A stretch of 64,000 nt of DNA from Pelomonas parva (GTDB taxonomy: Bacteria; Pseudomonadota; Gammaproteobacteria; Burkholderiales; Burkholderiaceae_C): NCBI RefSeq assembly GCF_043555835.1, contig NZ_JBIGHV010000004.1, positions 124,001-188,000 on the forward strand, read 5' to 3'. Both the position numbers and the translations under genes were made by a program. How positions within the stretch are numbered: position 1 is the first letter of the stretch; every line of letters starts with the position of its first letter. Under the pieces are notes generated by a model. That model was given only the letters and a program-made list of their open reading frames with translations, had not been told where the DNA came from and did not search any database. Positions 24,321 through 32,788 of the stretch are shown one piece after another.

Positions 24321-24337
24321 TGTCACAAATCGTGACA
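24321..24337. promoter_or_regulatory. Inverted repeat in divergent promoter region
   Basis: TGTCAC and GTGACA flank five bases, forming a perfect six-base dyad in the 200-base region between the acetyltransferase and the CopG-like gene. It is a candidate operator for a dimeric regulator; which one is not shown. Confidence 0.4.
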
Positions 24338-24402
24338 TGCACCCACCAAGCGGTTCAAACGCCCGTGGCCGCGTCGTCACGATCAAACACAAAATAGGTT
24401 TA

Positions 24403-24419
24403 GTGGATTCCAAGTGGAT
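24403..24419 (+). promoter_or_regulatory. Direct repeat upstream of CopG-like gene
   Basis: Two GTGGAT copies start 11 bases apart, 16-32 bases before the ATG at 24435. Ribbon-helix-helix proteins often bind short tandem repeats at their own promoter, so this may be an autoregulatory site. This is inference from position only. Confidence 0.3.
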
Positions 24420-24434
24420 GGTTCATGATGCACC

Positions 24435-24857
24435 ATGCCTGCCACTCCCCTGCTCTCACCCAAGGCGGCCAAGCCCGTCGACGAAAAGCTGACGATCAAC
24501 ATCGGCTGCGTCGACCTGGGCCAGATCGACCTGCTCGTCCAGGAAGGCTTCTACGCCAACCGCAGCGACCTGATCCGCACGGCCATCCGCAACCAGATCG
24601 CCACGCACGCCGAGGTGGTGCGCCAGGTCGTCACGCGCAAGAGCATCGTGCTGGGCATCCAGCAGTTCAGCGCGGCGGACCTGGCCCAGGCCCAGGCGGC
24701 CGGCGAGAAGCTGCAGATCCGCGTGCTGGGCCTGGCCGTCATCGCGCCCGACGTGACGCCCGAGCTGGCGCTGGCCACCATCGAGTCGCTGACGGTGCTG
24801 GGCGCGCTGCATGCCAGCCCTGCCGTGAAGGCCGCCCTGGTCGGGCGGCTGCTGTAA
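24435..24857 (+). CDS. Ribbon-helix-helix (CopG-like) transcriptional regulator
   Basis: A 140-residue protein with a ribbon-helix-helix domain at about 18-58 (KLTINIGCVDLGQIDLLVQEGFYANRSDLIRTAIRNQI), where the first strand supplies DNA contacts and the dimer core. The C-terminal 80 residues are a small alpha/beta region (KLQIRVLGLAVIAPDVTPELALATIESLTVLGALHASPAVKAAL) of unknown role. The esterase gene starts eight bases after its stop. The pairing with a PHB-depolymerase-type esterase looks like a stable two-gene unit, with the regulator probably controlling both. Confidence 0.85.
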   Translation: MPATPLLSPKAAKPVDEKLTINIGCVDLGQIDLLVQEGFYANRSDLIRTAIRNQIATHAEVVRQVVTRKSIVLGIQQFSAADLAQAQAAGEKLQIRVLGLAVIAPDVTPELALATIESLTVLGALHASPAVKAALVGRLL

Positions 24858-24864
24858 ACCAGTC

Positions 24865-25899
24865 ATGAAAGTTCCCATGAACTCGCAGTTTTCCCAGTTG
24901 ATGAAGGACGCCACCGCGCTCACGCGTGCCGGCGACCTGCAGGCCGCGATGGCCGCCATTTCGACGGCACTGGCCCATGGCGCGAAGCCCGCCCAGCCGG
25001 CGGCCGATGACCGCGTCATCGACGTGGAGGCGCGCGTCATCGAGAGCGACGCGGCTGCGGTCACCGGCACCGAGCAGTTCGTCTGCGGCCACTTCAGCCA
25101 TCGCGCCGGTGCGCGCGACTACCGGCTGTTCATCCCGGCGGCTCAGGCCGACAAGCCCCGCGCCCTCGTCCTGATGCTGCACGGCTGCACGCAGAACCCC
25201 GACGACTTCGCCAGGGGCACGCGCATGAACGCGCTCGGCGCCCAGTACAACGCGCTGGTGCTCTACCCGGCGCAGACGCGCCAGGCCAATGCGCAGGGCT
25301 GCTGGAACTGGTTCAAGCACAACCACCAGGGCCGCGACCGCGGCGAACCGGCGCTGCTGGCCGCGATGGTCAGGCACATCGCCGAGACCCACGGCGTCGA
25401 CCCCGCGCACATCTACGTGGCGGGCCTGTCGGCGGGCGGCGCGATGGCGGCGATCCTGGCGTCGACGCACCCGGACGTCTTCGCCGCCGCCGGCGTGCAT
25501 TCGGGCCTGCCGGCCGGCGCGGCGCGCGATCTGCCGGGCGCGCTGGCGGCCATGCAGGGCCAGGGCGGCCATGCACCGGCGGGCACCCAGTCGAGCGTGC
25601 GCATGATCGTGTTCCACGGTGACGCCGATGCCACCGTTCACCCGAGCAATGCCGAGCGAGTGGTGGCGGCGCACGGTGCAGGGGCGGTCCGTGTCGACGA
25701 GCACGCCGGCCTCAGGCACGGCACGCGCACCTGCACGCGGCGGCTGCACAAGGACGCACAAGGCCGCGTCGTCACCGAGCAATGGCGGGTGCAAGGCGCC
25801 GGCCACGCCTGGTCGGGCGGCGACCCGGCGGGCAGCTACGCCGACGCTCGCGGGCCGGACGCCAGCGCGGAAATGATGCGGTTCTTCCTCGAGCGCTGA
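24865..25899 (+). CDS. PHB-depolymerase-family esterase
   Basis: A 344-residue alpha/beta hydrolase of the extracellular PHB depolymerase/LpqC/feruloyl-esterase group. The oxyanion-hole motif is LMLHGCTQNPDDFA (about 103-116), the nucleophile Ser189 lies in AGLSAGG, the acid is in VFHGDADATVHP, and the His in GAGHAWSGGDPAGSYAD. No signal peptide is visible, so the enzyme is probably cytosolic unlike classical extracellular depolymerases; an N-terminal helical region of about 60 residues is extra. Substrate may be a polyester oligomer or another ester. Confidence 0.88.
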   Translation: MKVPMNSQFSQLMKDATALTRAGDLQAAMAAISTALAHGAKPAQPAADDRVIDVEARVIESDAAAVTGTEQFVCGHFSHRAGARDYRLFIPAAQADKPRALVLMLHGCTQNPDDFARGTRMNALGAQYNALVLYPAQTRQANAQGCWNWFKHNHQGRDRGEPALLAAMVRHIAETHGVDPAHIYVAGLSAGGAMAAILASTHPDVFAAAGVHSGLPAGAARDLPGALAAMQGQGGHAPAGTQSSVRMIVFHGDADATVHPSNAERVVAAHGAGAVRVDEHAGLRHGTRTCTRRLHKDAQGRVVTEQWRVQGAGHAWSGGDPAGSYADARGPDASAEMMRFFLER

Positions 25900-26071
25900 C
25901 CTCCGAGCGCCTGCGGCCGGCGTTTCCACCTCGCCCGCGTCATTGGTTCAAGGTACACGCGGTGGCGCTTCTCCCCGCAAAACGGGCTGGGCCCGACCGT
26001 TACACGCGCCAGCCGGCACGCCGCGTCACGACGCCTACACTGAACCACTACACCCCCTACCTCCACGACCC

Positions 26072-26500
26072 ATGCACAGTCGAGAGAGCAGCCGGTTGAC
26101 GGCGCCTCTGGCTCATCGTGTCGCAGAGGACGCCGACGCCGACCACATTGCCACCGCGATCCTCGCGCTCTGGACGGACATCGAAGCCGCACTGCAGCCC
26201 ATCGTGGGTCGTCGTGGCGTCGCGGCACTGTTCAAGCGCGCGCTGCACCTGACCACGGCGCAGCATCCCTGGCTGGCACCGCTCAAGCCGGGCCAGGAAG
26301 ACGCCGTCGACATGGCTCATCTGAGGCAGCTTGTCGCCGAACAAGCGCCAGCCCAGGCTGGCGCCGCCGGCAGCGCGCTGTTCGAGAACTTTCGCGAGCT
26401 GCTCACAGCGCTGATCGGCACACCGCTGAGCGAGCGGCTGCTGCAGGCCGTCTGGTCGAATTCTTCAAGCGCTGCCCCGGCGCAGGACCCCACGCCATGA
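26072..26500 (+). CDS. Hypothetical protein coupled to KaiC-like gene
   Basis: A 142-residue soluble, mostly helical protein that I cannot assign to a named family. Conserved-looking stretches are ILALWTDIEAALQPIVGRRGVAALFKRALHLTTAQHPWLAPL and FENFRELLTALIGTPLSERLLQAVW, which could form a four-helix bundle. The stop overlaps the start of the KaiC-like gene by four bases (ATGA), so the two are translationally coupled. A role as partner or regulator of the ATPase is inferred from this coupling only. Confidence 0.75.
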   Translation: MHSRESSRLTAPLAHRVAEDADADHIATAILALWTDIEAALQPIVGRRGVAALFKRALHLTTAQHPWLAPLKPGQEDAVDMAHLRQLVAEQAPAQAGAAGSALFENFRELLTALIGTPLSERLLQAVWSNSSSAAPAQDPTP

Positions 26501-27960
26501 CTTCCAAAGTGACCATCAACAGCCTGTCGACCGGCGTGCCCGGCCTCGACGACTTGCTGGGCGGAGGCTTGCCGGAGTTCTCGTTCAACCTGATCGCCGG
26601 CCAGCCTGGCTGCGGCAAGACGACGCTGGCGCACCAGATCATGTTCTCGCTGGCCACCGAGGCGCGGCCGGCGCTGTACTTCACCGTGCTGGGCGAGCCG
26701 CCGCTGAAGATGCTGCGCTACCAGCAGCAGTTCGCCTTCTTCGACCACGACGCCATCAACCGCAGCGTGCGCTTCGTCAACCTCTGCGATGAGGCGATGG
26801 CGGGCGACCTGGACCGCGTGCTGGCGCGCATCACGGAGGAAGTCGCGGCTCATGAGCCGGCGCTGGTGTTCGTCGATTCCTTCCGCTCCGTCGTGCTCGC
26901 CACGCAGGGCGACGGCAACGCGCACAACCATCTGCAGCGCTTCATGCAGCAGCTGGGCATGCTGATGACGAGCTGGCAGGCCACCACCTTCCTGATCGGC
27001 GAGTACTTCACCGATACCGACGCCAACCCGGTATTCACGGTGGCGGACGGGCTGATCTGGATGCGCCAGAACGTGCAGCGCAACGCCATGGTGCGCAAGA
27101 TGGAGATCATGAAGATGCGCGGCCAGCCCTCGCTGCCGGGGCTGCATGCCTTTCGCATCACCGACGACGGTCTGCAGATCTTCGTGCCGGCGACCGGGTC
27201 GGTGGCCGACGCCGCCCTGGGCGCCACCGAACGCGCGTCCATGGGGGTGCCCGGCCTGGACGACATGATGAACGGCGGCCTGCCGCGCGGCTATTCGCTG
27301 CTGCTGGCGGGGCCGTCCGGGTCGGGCAAGAGCATCCTGGCGGCGGCCTTCCTGAACGCCGGCGCGCGCAACGGCGAGACGGGCGTCATCGCCGCCTTCG
27401 AGCGCCGCCCCAACCGGGCACACGACAAGGAGCTGGAGCAACACATCAGGAACGACCGCATCGGCCTGGTGGAAAGCCACGCGACCGACGTCTCCATCGA
27501 AGAGGTGATGCACCTGCTGGCCCGCGAGATCCAGCGCCTGAAGGCCAGCCGCGTCGTCATCGACTCGCTATCGGGCTTCGAACTGGCCCTCGGGCCGTCG
27601 TTCAAGGAGGACTTCCGCGAATCGCTGCTGCGCCTGGTGGCCTCGCTGACCGGCATGGGCGTGACCGTGCTGATGACCTCGGAACTGGAGGACCGCTACA
27701 CCGACCTGCGCTTCAGCCCCTATGGCACGGCCTTCATGACCGACGCCATCATCGTGCAGCGCTACATCGAGGTGGAGAGCCGGCTGCGGCGCGTGATGGC
27801 GGTGGTCAAGGTGCGCGACAGCGCCCACTCGGACGAGCTGCGCGAGTACAGCATCGATGACAGCGGCATCCGCCTCGGCACGATGCTTGCCGGGCAGGAA
27901 GGCCTGCTGGGCGGTCGCCCGGCCACCCGACGCCGCGCCGTCACTGCGGACGGGACCTGA
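26497..27960 (+). CDS. KaiC-like RecA-fold ATPase, two KaiC domains
   Basis: A 487-residue protein with two KaiC domains, each opening with TGVPGLDD or MGVPGLDD. Walker A motifs are GQPGCGKTT (35-43) and GPSGSGKS (272-279); Walker B regions are LVFVDSF and RVVIDSLSGFE. By eye alignment to cyanobacterial KaiC, the autophosphorylation pair Ser431/Thr432 corresponds to Ala412/Phe413 (YGTAFMTDAI), so clock-type phosphorylation is unlikely. Each domain keeps one Glu after Walker A (GEPP, FERRP) rather than the usual EE pair. No kaiA or kaiB is nearby. It is probably a signalling ATPase that works with the downstream histidine-kinase fusion. Confidence 0.92.
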   Translation: MTSKVTINSLSTGVPGLDDLLGGGLPEFSFNLIAGQPGCGKTTLAHQIMFSLATEARPALYFTVLGEPPLKMLRYQQQFAFFDHDAINRSVRFVNLCDEAMAGDLDRVLARITEEVAAHEPALVFVDSFRSVVLATQGDGNAHNHLQRFMQQLGMLMTSWQATTFLIGEYFTDTDANPVFTVADGLIWMRQNVQRNAMVRKMEIMKMRGQPSLPGLHAFRITDDGLQIFVPATGSVADAALGATERASMGVPGLDDMMNGGLPRGYSLLLAGPSGSGKSILAAAFLNAGARNGETGVIAAFERRPNRAHDKELEQHIRNDRIGLVESHATDVSIEEVMHLLAREIQRLKASRVVIDSLSGFELALGPSFKEDFRESLLRLVASLTGMGVTVLMTSELEDRYTDLRFSPYGTAFMTDAIIVQRYIEVESRLRRVMAVVKVRDSAHSDELREYSIDDSGIRLGTMLAGQEGLLGGRPATRRRAVTADGT

Positions 27961-28002
27961 CCGCAGCGGTCTGGCCCACACCCAAGCACCCGCAGGAGGC
28001 GT

Positions 28003-30024
28003 ATGGAAACCAGCCCTGAACCTCCCGCAACGGCGCCGACGGCGCTCGAGGCCGAGGTTGCCGCGCTGGAACGCCGGACGCTCAGCGCCCGCGCCGAGCT
28101 GGCCGACGTGCTGGCCGACTTGGCCCAGGCGCAGGCGCAGCTCGGCAGCAACCACGCGCAGCAGTTGCTGGAGGCGAACGAGCAACTGGTGATCGATGCG
28201 GTGCGTTCACGCTCCTTGGCGGAATCGGCGGCGCAGCGGGTGAACGACCTGACGAAGGCCAGCGAACTCGACGGCCTGACGGGGCTGCCGAACCGGGTGC
28301 TGTTGTTCGACCGCTTCTCGCAGGCGCTGACGCACGCCAAGCGGCGCGACAACCGCCTCGCCCTGCTGTTCCTGGATCTCGACCAGTTCAAGCAGATCAA
28401 CGACACGCTGGGGCACAAGATCGGCGACGCCGTCTTGCGCGCGGTCGGGCAGTGCCTGAACGACTGCGTGCGCGAGGTGGACACGGTGTGCCGCCTGGGC
28501 GGCGACGAGTTCGTGCTGCTGCTGACCGAGGTCGCCAGCGCGGCCGACCCCGGGCGAGTGGCCGAGAAGCTGCTGGCCTCATTGGCCCAGCTCACCGAGG
28601 TGGACGGCGTGGCCGTGCGGGTGGCCGCCAGCATCGGCATCGCCGTGTTCCCCGACGACGCGGCGGACGTCGAGCGCCTGGTCGATTGCGCCGATCAGGC
28701 GATGTACCGAAGCAAGCGCGCTGGTGGCAATTGCTACCGCTTCTTTTCCATTCAAGACCCGCACGCGGGTTCGGGGTTGCCAGGCAAGCCCCGGGACGCG
28801 GGCGGTGCGCAGTTGCTGGAAGCGAACCAGAACCTGGTGCTGTCGGCCATGGCCGCCTCGGCTGCGGCGGAGCAGAAGGAGCTGCTGCTGAAGGACCTGC
28901 GGCACGCGGCCACGAACAGGGACGAGTTCCTCAGCGTGCTGGGCCATGAGCTGCGCAACCCGCTGGCGCCGCTGGTCACCACGCTGGACGTCATGCGCCT
29001 GCGCGCGGGCGGCTACGAGACGGTCGAGCACTCGACGATGCGCCGCCACCTCGGCCACCTGATGCGCCTGGTGGGCGACCTGCAGGACGTGGCCAAGATC
29101 GCCACGGGCAAGGTCGACCTGCGGCTGGAGACCGTGCAGATCGGCGACATCGCCGTGGAAGCCATCGCCATGGCCAAGCCGCTGCTGGAGAAACGGCAGC
29201 AGCACTTCAGCTTCCACGAGGCGCCGCAGCCTCTGACCTGCAGGGGCGACCCGGTGCGGCTGGAGCAATGCATCGCCAACCTGCTGATCAATGCGGCCAA
29301 GTACACGCCGCCGGGCGGCAGCATCTCGCTGGCGACGCGACGGGACGGCGAGCAAGCCGTCATCAGCGTCAAAGACAACGGCCGAGGCATTGCCGCCGAG
29401 GCGCTGCCGGAGGTGTTCAACCTGTTCTTCCAGGAGCGCGGCGGCGATGCGCAACTGCGCGACGCGGGGCTGGGTGTCGGGCTGGCGCTGGTGCGCAGCC
29501 TGGTGGGCCTGCACTCAGGCAGCGTCGCCGTGCACAGCGACGGCGCCGGCCTGGGCAGCGAGTTCACGATCCGGCTGCCCCTGCTGGCCGCCGACGAGAC
29601 CGAGCCGATGCAGGCCGCGCCGGCAGACGCCGCCGAGCCAGCGCAGCCCGCGCGCCGCATCCTCATCGTCGACGACAACTACGACGCGGCCGATTCGCTG
29701 AGCATGCTGCTGCGCCTGTACGGCCACGAGGTGTGGGTGGCTACGCACCCGGTCGCCGCGCTGCAGATGGTGGCCACGGCAGCCCCCGACCTCGCGCTGC
29801 TGGACATCGGCCTGCCCGGCATGGACGGCTACGAGCTGGCGCGGCGCATACGCCAGCAATATCCCGAACTGCGCGTGGCCATGGTGGCCTTGAGTGGCTA
29901 TGGCCGCTCTGTTGATTTCGAGAACAGCAAGCAGGCCGGCTTCGATGCCCACCTCGTCAAGCCCGTGCAGATCGACGAGCTGGAGCGCGTGGTACGGACG
30001 GTGCATTTCACGCCACCCGCCTAG
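28003..30024 (+). CDS. GGDEF - histidine kinase - receiver fusion protein
   Basis: A 673-residue soluble signalling protein. A coiled N-terminus (1-85) leads to a GGDEF domain (about 85-250) with intact GGDEF at 166-170 and an RxxD inhibitory site at 157-160, so it should make cyclic di-GMP with product inhibition. A HisKA/HATPase kinase follows, with His315 in HELRNP, N-box LLINAAKYT and DNGRGIAAE. A C-terminal receiver domain has phospho-acceptor D601 (LLDIGLPG). The segment QLLEANxxLV occurs before both catalytic modules (54-63 and 270-279). A GGAGG ribosome-binding site precedes the ATG. It lies 42 bases after the KaiC-like gene. Confidence 0.92.
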   Translation: METSPEPPATAPTALEAEVAALERRTLSARAELADVLADLAQAQAQLGSNHAQQLLEANEQLVIDAVRSRSLAESAAQRVNDLTKASELDGLTGLPNRVLLFDRFSQALTHAKRRDNRLALLFLDLDQFKQINDTLGHKIGDAVLRAVGQCLNDCVREVDTVCRLGGDEFVLLLTEVASAADPGRVAEKLLASLAQLTEVDGVAVRVAASIGIAVFPDDAADVERLVDCADQAMYRSKRAGGNCYRFFSIQDPHAGSGLPGKPRDAGGAQLLEANQNLVLSAMAASAAAEQKELLLKDLRHAATNRDEFLSVLGHELRNPLAPLVTTLDVMRLRAGGYETVEHSTMRRHLGHLMRLVGDLQDVAKIATGKVDLRLETVQIGDIAVEAIAMAKPLLEKRQQHFSFHEAPQPLTCRGDPVRLEQCIANLLINAAKYTPPGGSISLATRRDGEQAVISVKDNGRGIAAEALPEVFNLFFQERGGDAQLRDAGLGVGLALVRSLVGLHSGSVAVHSDGAGLGSEFTIRLPLLAADETEPMQAAPADAAEPAQPARRILIVDDNYDAADSLSMLLRLYGHEVWVATHPVAALQMVATAAPDLALLDIGLPGMDGYELARRIRQQYPELRVAMVALSGYGRSVDFENSKQAGFDAHLVKPVQIDELERVVRTVHFTPPA

Positions 30025-30040
30025 GCGGGCGGCGTGACGG

Positions 30041-31921
30041 TCAACCCGTCAGCAGCGCGTTGACGCGGCGAACGTAGGCGGCCGGGTCTTCCAGGTGGCC
30101 ACCTTCGGCCAGCACGGCCTGGTCGAACAGCACCTGGGCCAGGTCGTCGAAGTGGCTGCTGCCATCCAGCTTCTTCACCAGCGCATGGTCGGCGTTGATT
30201 TCCAGCGTCGGCTTGCTCTCGGGCGCGGCCTGGCCGGCCTGCTTCAGCAGGCGTGCCAGATGGCCGCTCACGTCGCCCTCTTCAACGACGATGCAAGCGG
30301 GCGAGTCCACCAGGCGGGTCGTCACGCGCACGTCCTTGGCGCGGTCCTTCAGCGCTTCCTTCAGCTTGTCCAGCAGCGGCTTGAGGCTCTCGGCGGTCTC
30401 GTCGGCCTTCTTCTTCTCGTCCTCGTCCAGCAGCTTGCCCAGGTCCACGGCGCCCTTGGCGACGGACTGCAGCGCCTTGCCTTCGAACTCGTAGAGGTGG
30501 CTCAGCATCCACTCGTCGACGCGGTCCACCAGCAGCAGCACCTCGATGCCCTTCTTGCGGAAAATCTCCAGCTGCGGGCTGTGCTTGGCGGCGGCCAGCG
30601 AATCGGCGGTGATGTAGTAGATGACCTCCTGGCCTTCCTTCATGCGGCCGACGTAGTCCGCCAGGCTGACGTTGGCGTCGGCGTGCGTGGAGGCAAAGCG
30701 GAACAGCTTGGCCAGGCGCTCCTGGTTGGCGTGGTCTTCGCCGATGCCTTCCTTCAGCACCTGGCCGAAGTCGGTCCAGAAGGCGGCGTACTTGTCCTTG
30801 TCGGCCTGCTCCTCGCTGTTGGCCAGGCTCTCCAGCATGCCCAGCACCCGCTTGGTGGAGCCCTCGCGGATGGCCTTCACGTCACGGCTTTCCTGCAGCA
30901 GCTCGCGGCTCACGTTCAGCGGCAGGTCGGCCGAGTCGATGACGCCCTTGACGAAGCGCAGGTAGACCGGCATCAGCGCCTCGGCGTCGTCCATGATGAA
31001 GACGCGCTTCACGTAGAGCTTCACGCCGCCGCGCTTGTCGCGGTTCCACAGGTCGAACGGCGCCTTCTGCGGGATGTAGAGCAGCTGCGTGTACTCGCTG
31101 CGGCCTTCCACGCGGTTGTGCGTGTAGGCCAGCGGCGCCTCGCTGTCATGGCTGATCTGCTTGTAGAACTCCTCGTACTGCTCGGCCGTGACCTCGCTCT
31201 TGCTGCGCGCCCACAGCGCCGATGCCTTGTTGACCGGCTCCCATTCGTCGGTGACGACCTGCTTGGCGGCGTCCGCGTCCCAGGTCTCCTTCTTCATCAG
31301 GATGGGCAGCGAGATGTGGTCGCTGTACTTGCTGATGGTGGACTTGACCCGCCAGGTCTTCAGGAACTCTTCCTCACCGTCGCGCAGGTGCAGGATGACG
31401 TCGGTGCCGCGGCCGGGCTTGGTGATGGTCTCCAGCTCGTACTCGCCGGTGCCTTCACTGCTCCAGCGCACGCCCTGGTCTTGGGCCAAGCCGGCGCGGC
31501 GCGTATCGACGGTGATGCGGTCGGCCACGATGAAGCCCGAGTAAAAGCCCACGCCGAACTGGCCGATGAGCTGCGCGTCCTTCTTCTGGTCGCCTTCGAG
31601 CTTGGCCATGAACTCGCGCGTGCCGCTCTTGGCAATGGTGCCCAGGTGCGAGGCGGCTTCCTCGGCGCTCATGCCGATGCCGTTGTCGCTGATGGTCAGT
31701 GTCTTGGCTTCCTCGTCGAAGCTGACGCGCACTTCCAGATTGGGCGTGTCCTCGAACAGCGCCGCGTTGTCCAGTGCCTCGAAGCGCAGCTTGTCGCAGG
31801 CGTCACTGGCGTTGCTCACCAGCTCGCGCAGGAAGATCTCCTTGTTGGAGTACAGCGAGTGCGTGACGAGGTGCAGGATCTGCTTGACTTCGGCCTGGAA
31901 GGCGTGGGTTTGCTTGGTCAT
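30041..31921 (-). CDS. htpG: Molecular chaperone HtpG (Hsp90)
   Basis: A 626-residue bacterial Hsp90. The N-terminal ATPase shows NKEIFLRELVSNASDACDKLRFEAL, LTISDNGIGMSAEE and QFGVGFYSGFIVADRI; the middle and C-terminal dimerisation domains are full length. It folds client proteins in the cytosol under stress. A convincing sigma-32 promoter lies 52-78 bases upstream. It runs convergently to the KaiC module. Confidence 0.98.
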   Translation of the reverse strand: MTKQTHAFQAEVKQILHLVTHSLYSNKEIFLRELVSNASDACDKLRFEALDNAALFEDTPNLEVRVSFDEEAKTLTISDNGIGMSAEEAASHLGTIAKSGTREFMAKLEGDQKKDAQLIGQFGVGFYSGFIVADRITVDTRRAGLAQDQGVRWSSEGTGEYELETITKPGRGTDVILHLRDGEEEFLKTWRVKSTISKYSDHISLPILMKKETWDADAAKQVVTDEWEPVNKASALWARSKSEVTAEQYEEFYKQISHDSEAPLAYTHNRVEGRSEYTQLLYIPQKAPFDLWNRDKRGGVKLYVKRVFIMDDAEALMPVYLRFVKGVIDSADLPLNVSRELLQESRDVKAIREGSTKRVLGMLESLANSEEQADKDKYAAFWTDFGQVLKEGIGEDHANQERLAKLFRFASTHADANVSLADYVGRMKEGQEVIYYITADSLAAAKHSPQLEIFRKKGIEVLLLVDRVDEWMLSHLYEFEGKALQSVAKGAVDLGKLLDEDEKKKADETAESLKPLLDKLKEALKDRAKDVRVTTRLVDSPACIVVEEGDVSGHLARLLKQAGQAAPESKPTLEINADHALVKKLDGSSHFDDLAQVLFDQAVLAEGGHLEDPAAYVRRVNALLTG

Positions 31922-31972
31922 GGCTGGTGCGATATCTGGGTAGTCTTGGGCAGAAAGCCCGGCGAGGTTCGA

Positions 31973-31999
31973 TGTGGGGGCTGGGCTCGGCCCTTCAAC
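31973..31999 (-). promoter_or_regulatory. Sigma-32 (heat-shock) promoter of htpG
   Basis: On the minus strand GTTGAA (31999-31994) is separated by 13 bases from CCCCCACA (31980-31973), close to the RpoH consensus CTTGAA-N13-CCCCATNT. The position, about 50 bases before the htpG start, is right for the main heat-shock promoter. Confidence 0.7.
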
Positions 32000-32001
32000 C
32001 C

Positions 32002-32448
32002 CTAGCCCGGCTGCGGCGCAATCACGACCAGGCGCGAAAAGTAGTTTCTGTAGGGCACGGGGTCGCGGGTCAGGACGCTCAGATTCGCAACCGCCGCATG
32101 GGCACCGATGTAGAAGTCAGGCAGTGGCTCTTGTTTTGAACCGCCCCGATATCGGTACAGCGCGAATGCCGCCGCTGTCAACGCCGCGCAGCCCCAGGGA
32201 AGAGGCGTCCGCAGCGTGCCATAGACGTCGAGCAGCTCATCCAGGGCATCGATGTCCGGGCCGGGCACAAGCAACTCCGTGTAGACGATGAGATTGACGT
32301 GCAGCGGGGAACGTTCGCCGAGCCGCTGAAGTTGTTCAATGGCCCATTCGTGCCACTGGCTGTTCGCGTCGATGCAGTCGATCCAGATGTTGGTGTCGAC
32401 CAGGGTTCCGGCGCTGCCGTCGTAGTTCGCGAGGTCAGCGCCGGCCAC
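32002..32448 (-). CDS. PIN-domain toxin (VapC-like)
   Basis: A 148-residue PIN-domain ribonuclease. The acidic catalytic residues are visible in LVDTNIWIDCID, in YTELLVPG, and in LPDFYIGAHAAVANLSVLTRD. The start is GTG at 32448, overlapping the end of the AbrB-type antitoxin gene by 14 bases, the standard arrangement for such modules. VapC-type toxins cleave tRNA or rRNA; the target here is unknown. Its stop lies three bases before the htpG heat-shock promoter. Confidence 0.85.
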   Translation of the reverse strand: MAGADLANYDGSAGTLVDTNIWIDCIDANSQWHEWAIEQLQRLGERSPLHVNLIVYTELLVPGPDIDALDELLDVYGTLRTPLPWGCAALTAAAFALYRYRGGSKQEPLPDFYIGAHAAVANLSVLTRDPVPYRNYFSRLVVIAPQPG

Positions 32449-32722
32449 GGGCTGCAGACTTTGGCCCGGCCTCGTCGCCGCGCAGGAAGGTCATGATCTC
32501 GTCAGCGCCGAGTTGTTTGAACTCGCCCTTCAAGCTGGCTTGAACACGGGCTGCAGCCGCTCGGAGCTTTGCGCGGCGGTCGTCCTTGACCCCGGTACCT
32601 ACCGGCGTGATCACGATCTTGCTGCCCTCAAGGCTGAACGACACCTCGCTGCCGGGGGCCACACCCGCCGCGATGCGGATGTGCTTCGGGATGGTGACTT
32701 GGCCCTTCTCGCTGATCTGCAT
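32435..32722 (-). CDS. AbrB/SpoVT-type antitoxin
   Basis: A 95-residue protein with an N-terminal swapped-hairpin AbrB domain (MQISEKGQVTIPKHIRIAAGVAPGSEVSFSLEGSKIVITPV) that binds DNA, and a C-terminal tail (QASLKGEFKQLGADEIMTFLRGDE) that would block the PIN toxin. The ATG at 32722 has a strong GGAGG site six bases upstream. As antitoxin it should also repress its own operon with the toxin as corepressor. Confidence 0.88.
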   Translation of the reverse strand: MQISEKGQVTIPKHIRIAAGVAPGSEVSFSLEGSKIVITPVGTGVKDDRRAKLRAAAARVQASLKGEFKQLGADEIMTFLRGDEAGPKSAARGRR

Positions 32723-32788
32723 GCAACCTCCGGTAGGAATTCCGAGTTGGAATCCTACTCCCCGCACTGCGGCCATTCAATGACAGTG

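Noticed and set aside
26497..30024. A true circadian Kai system.
   Set aside because: No kaiA or kaiB nearby and the KaiC phosphorylation residues appear to be missing.
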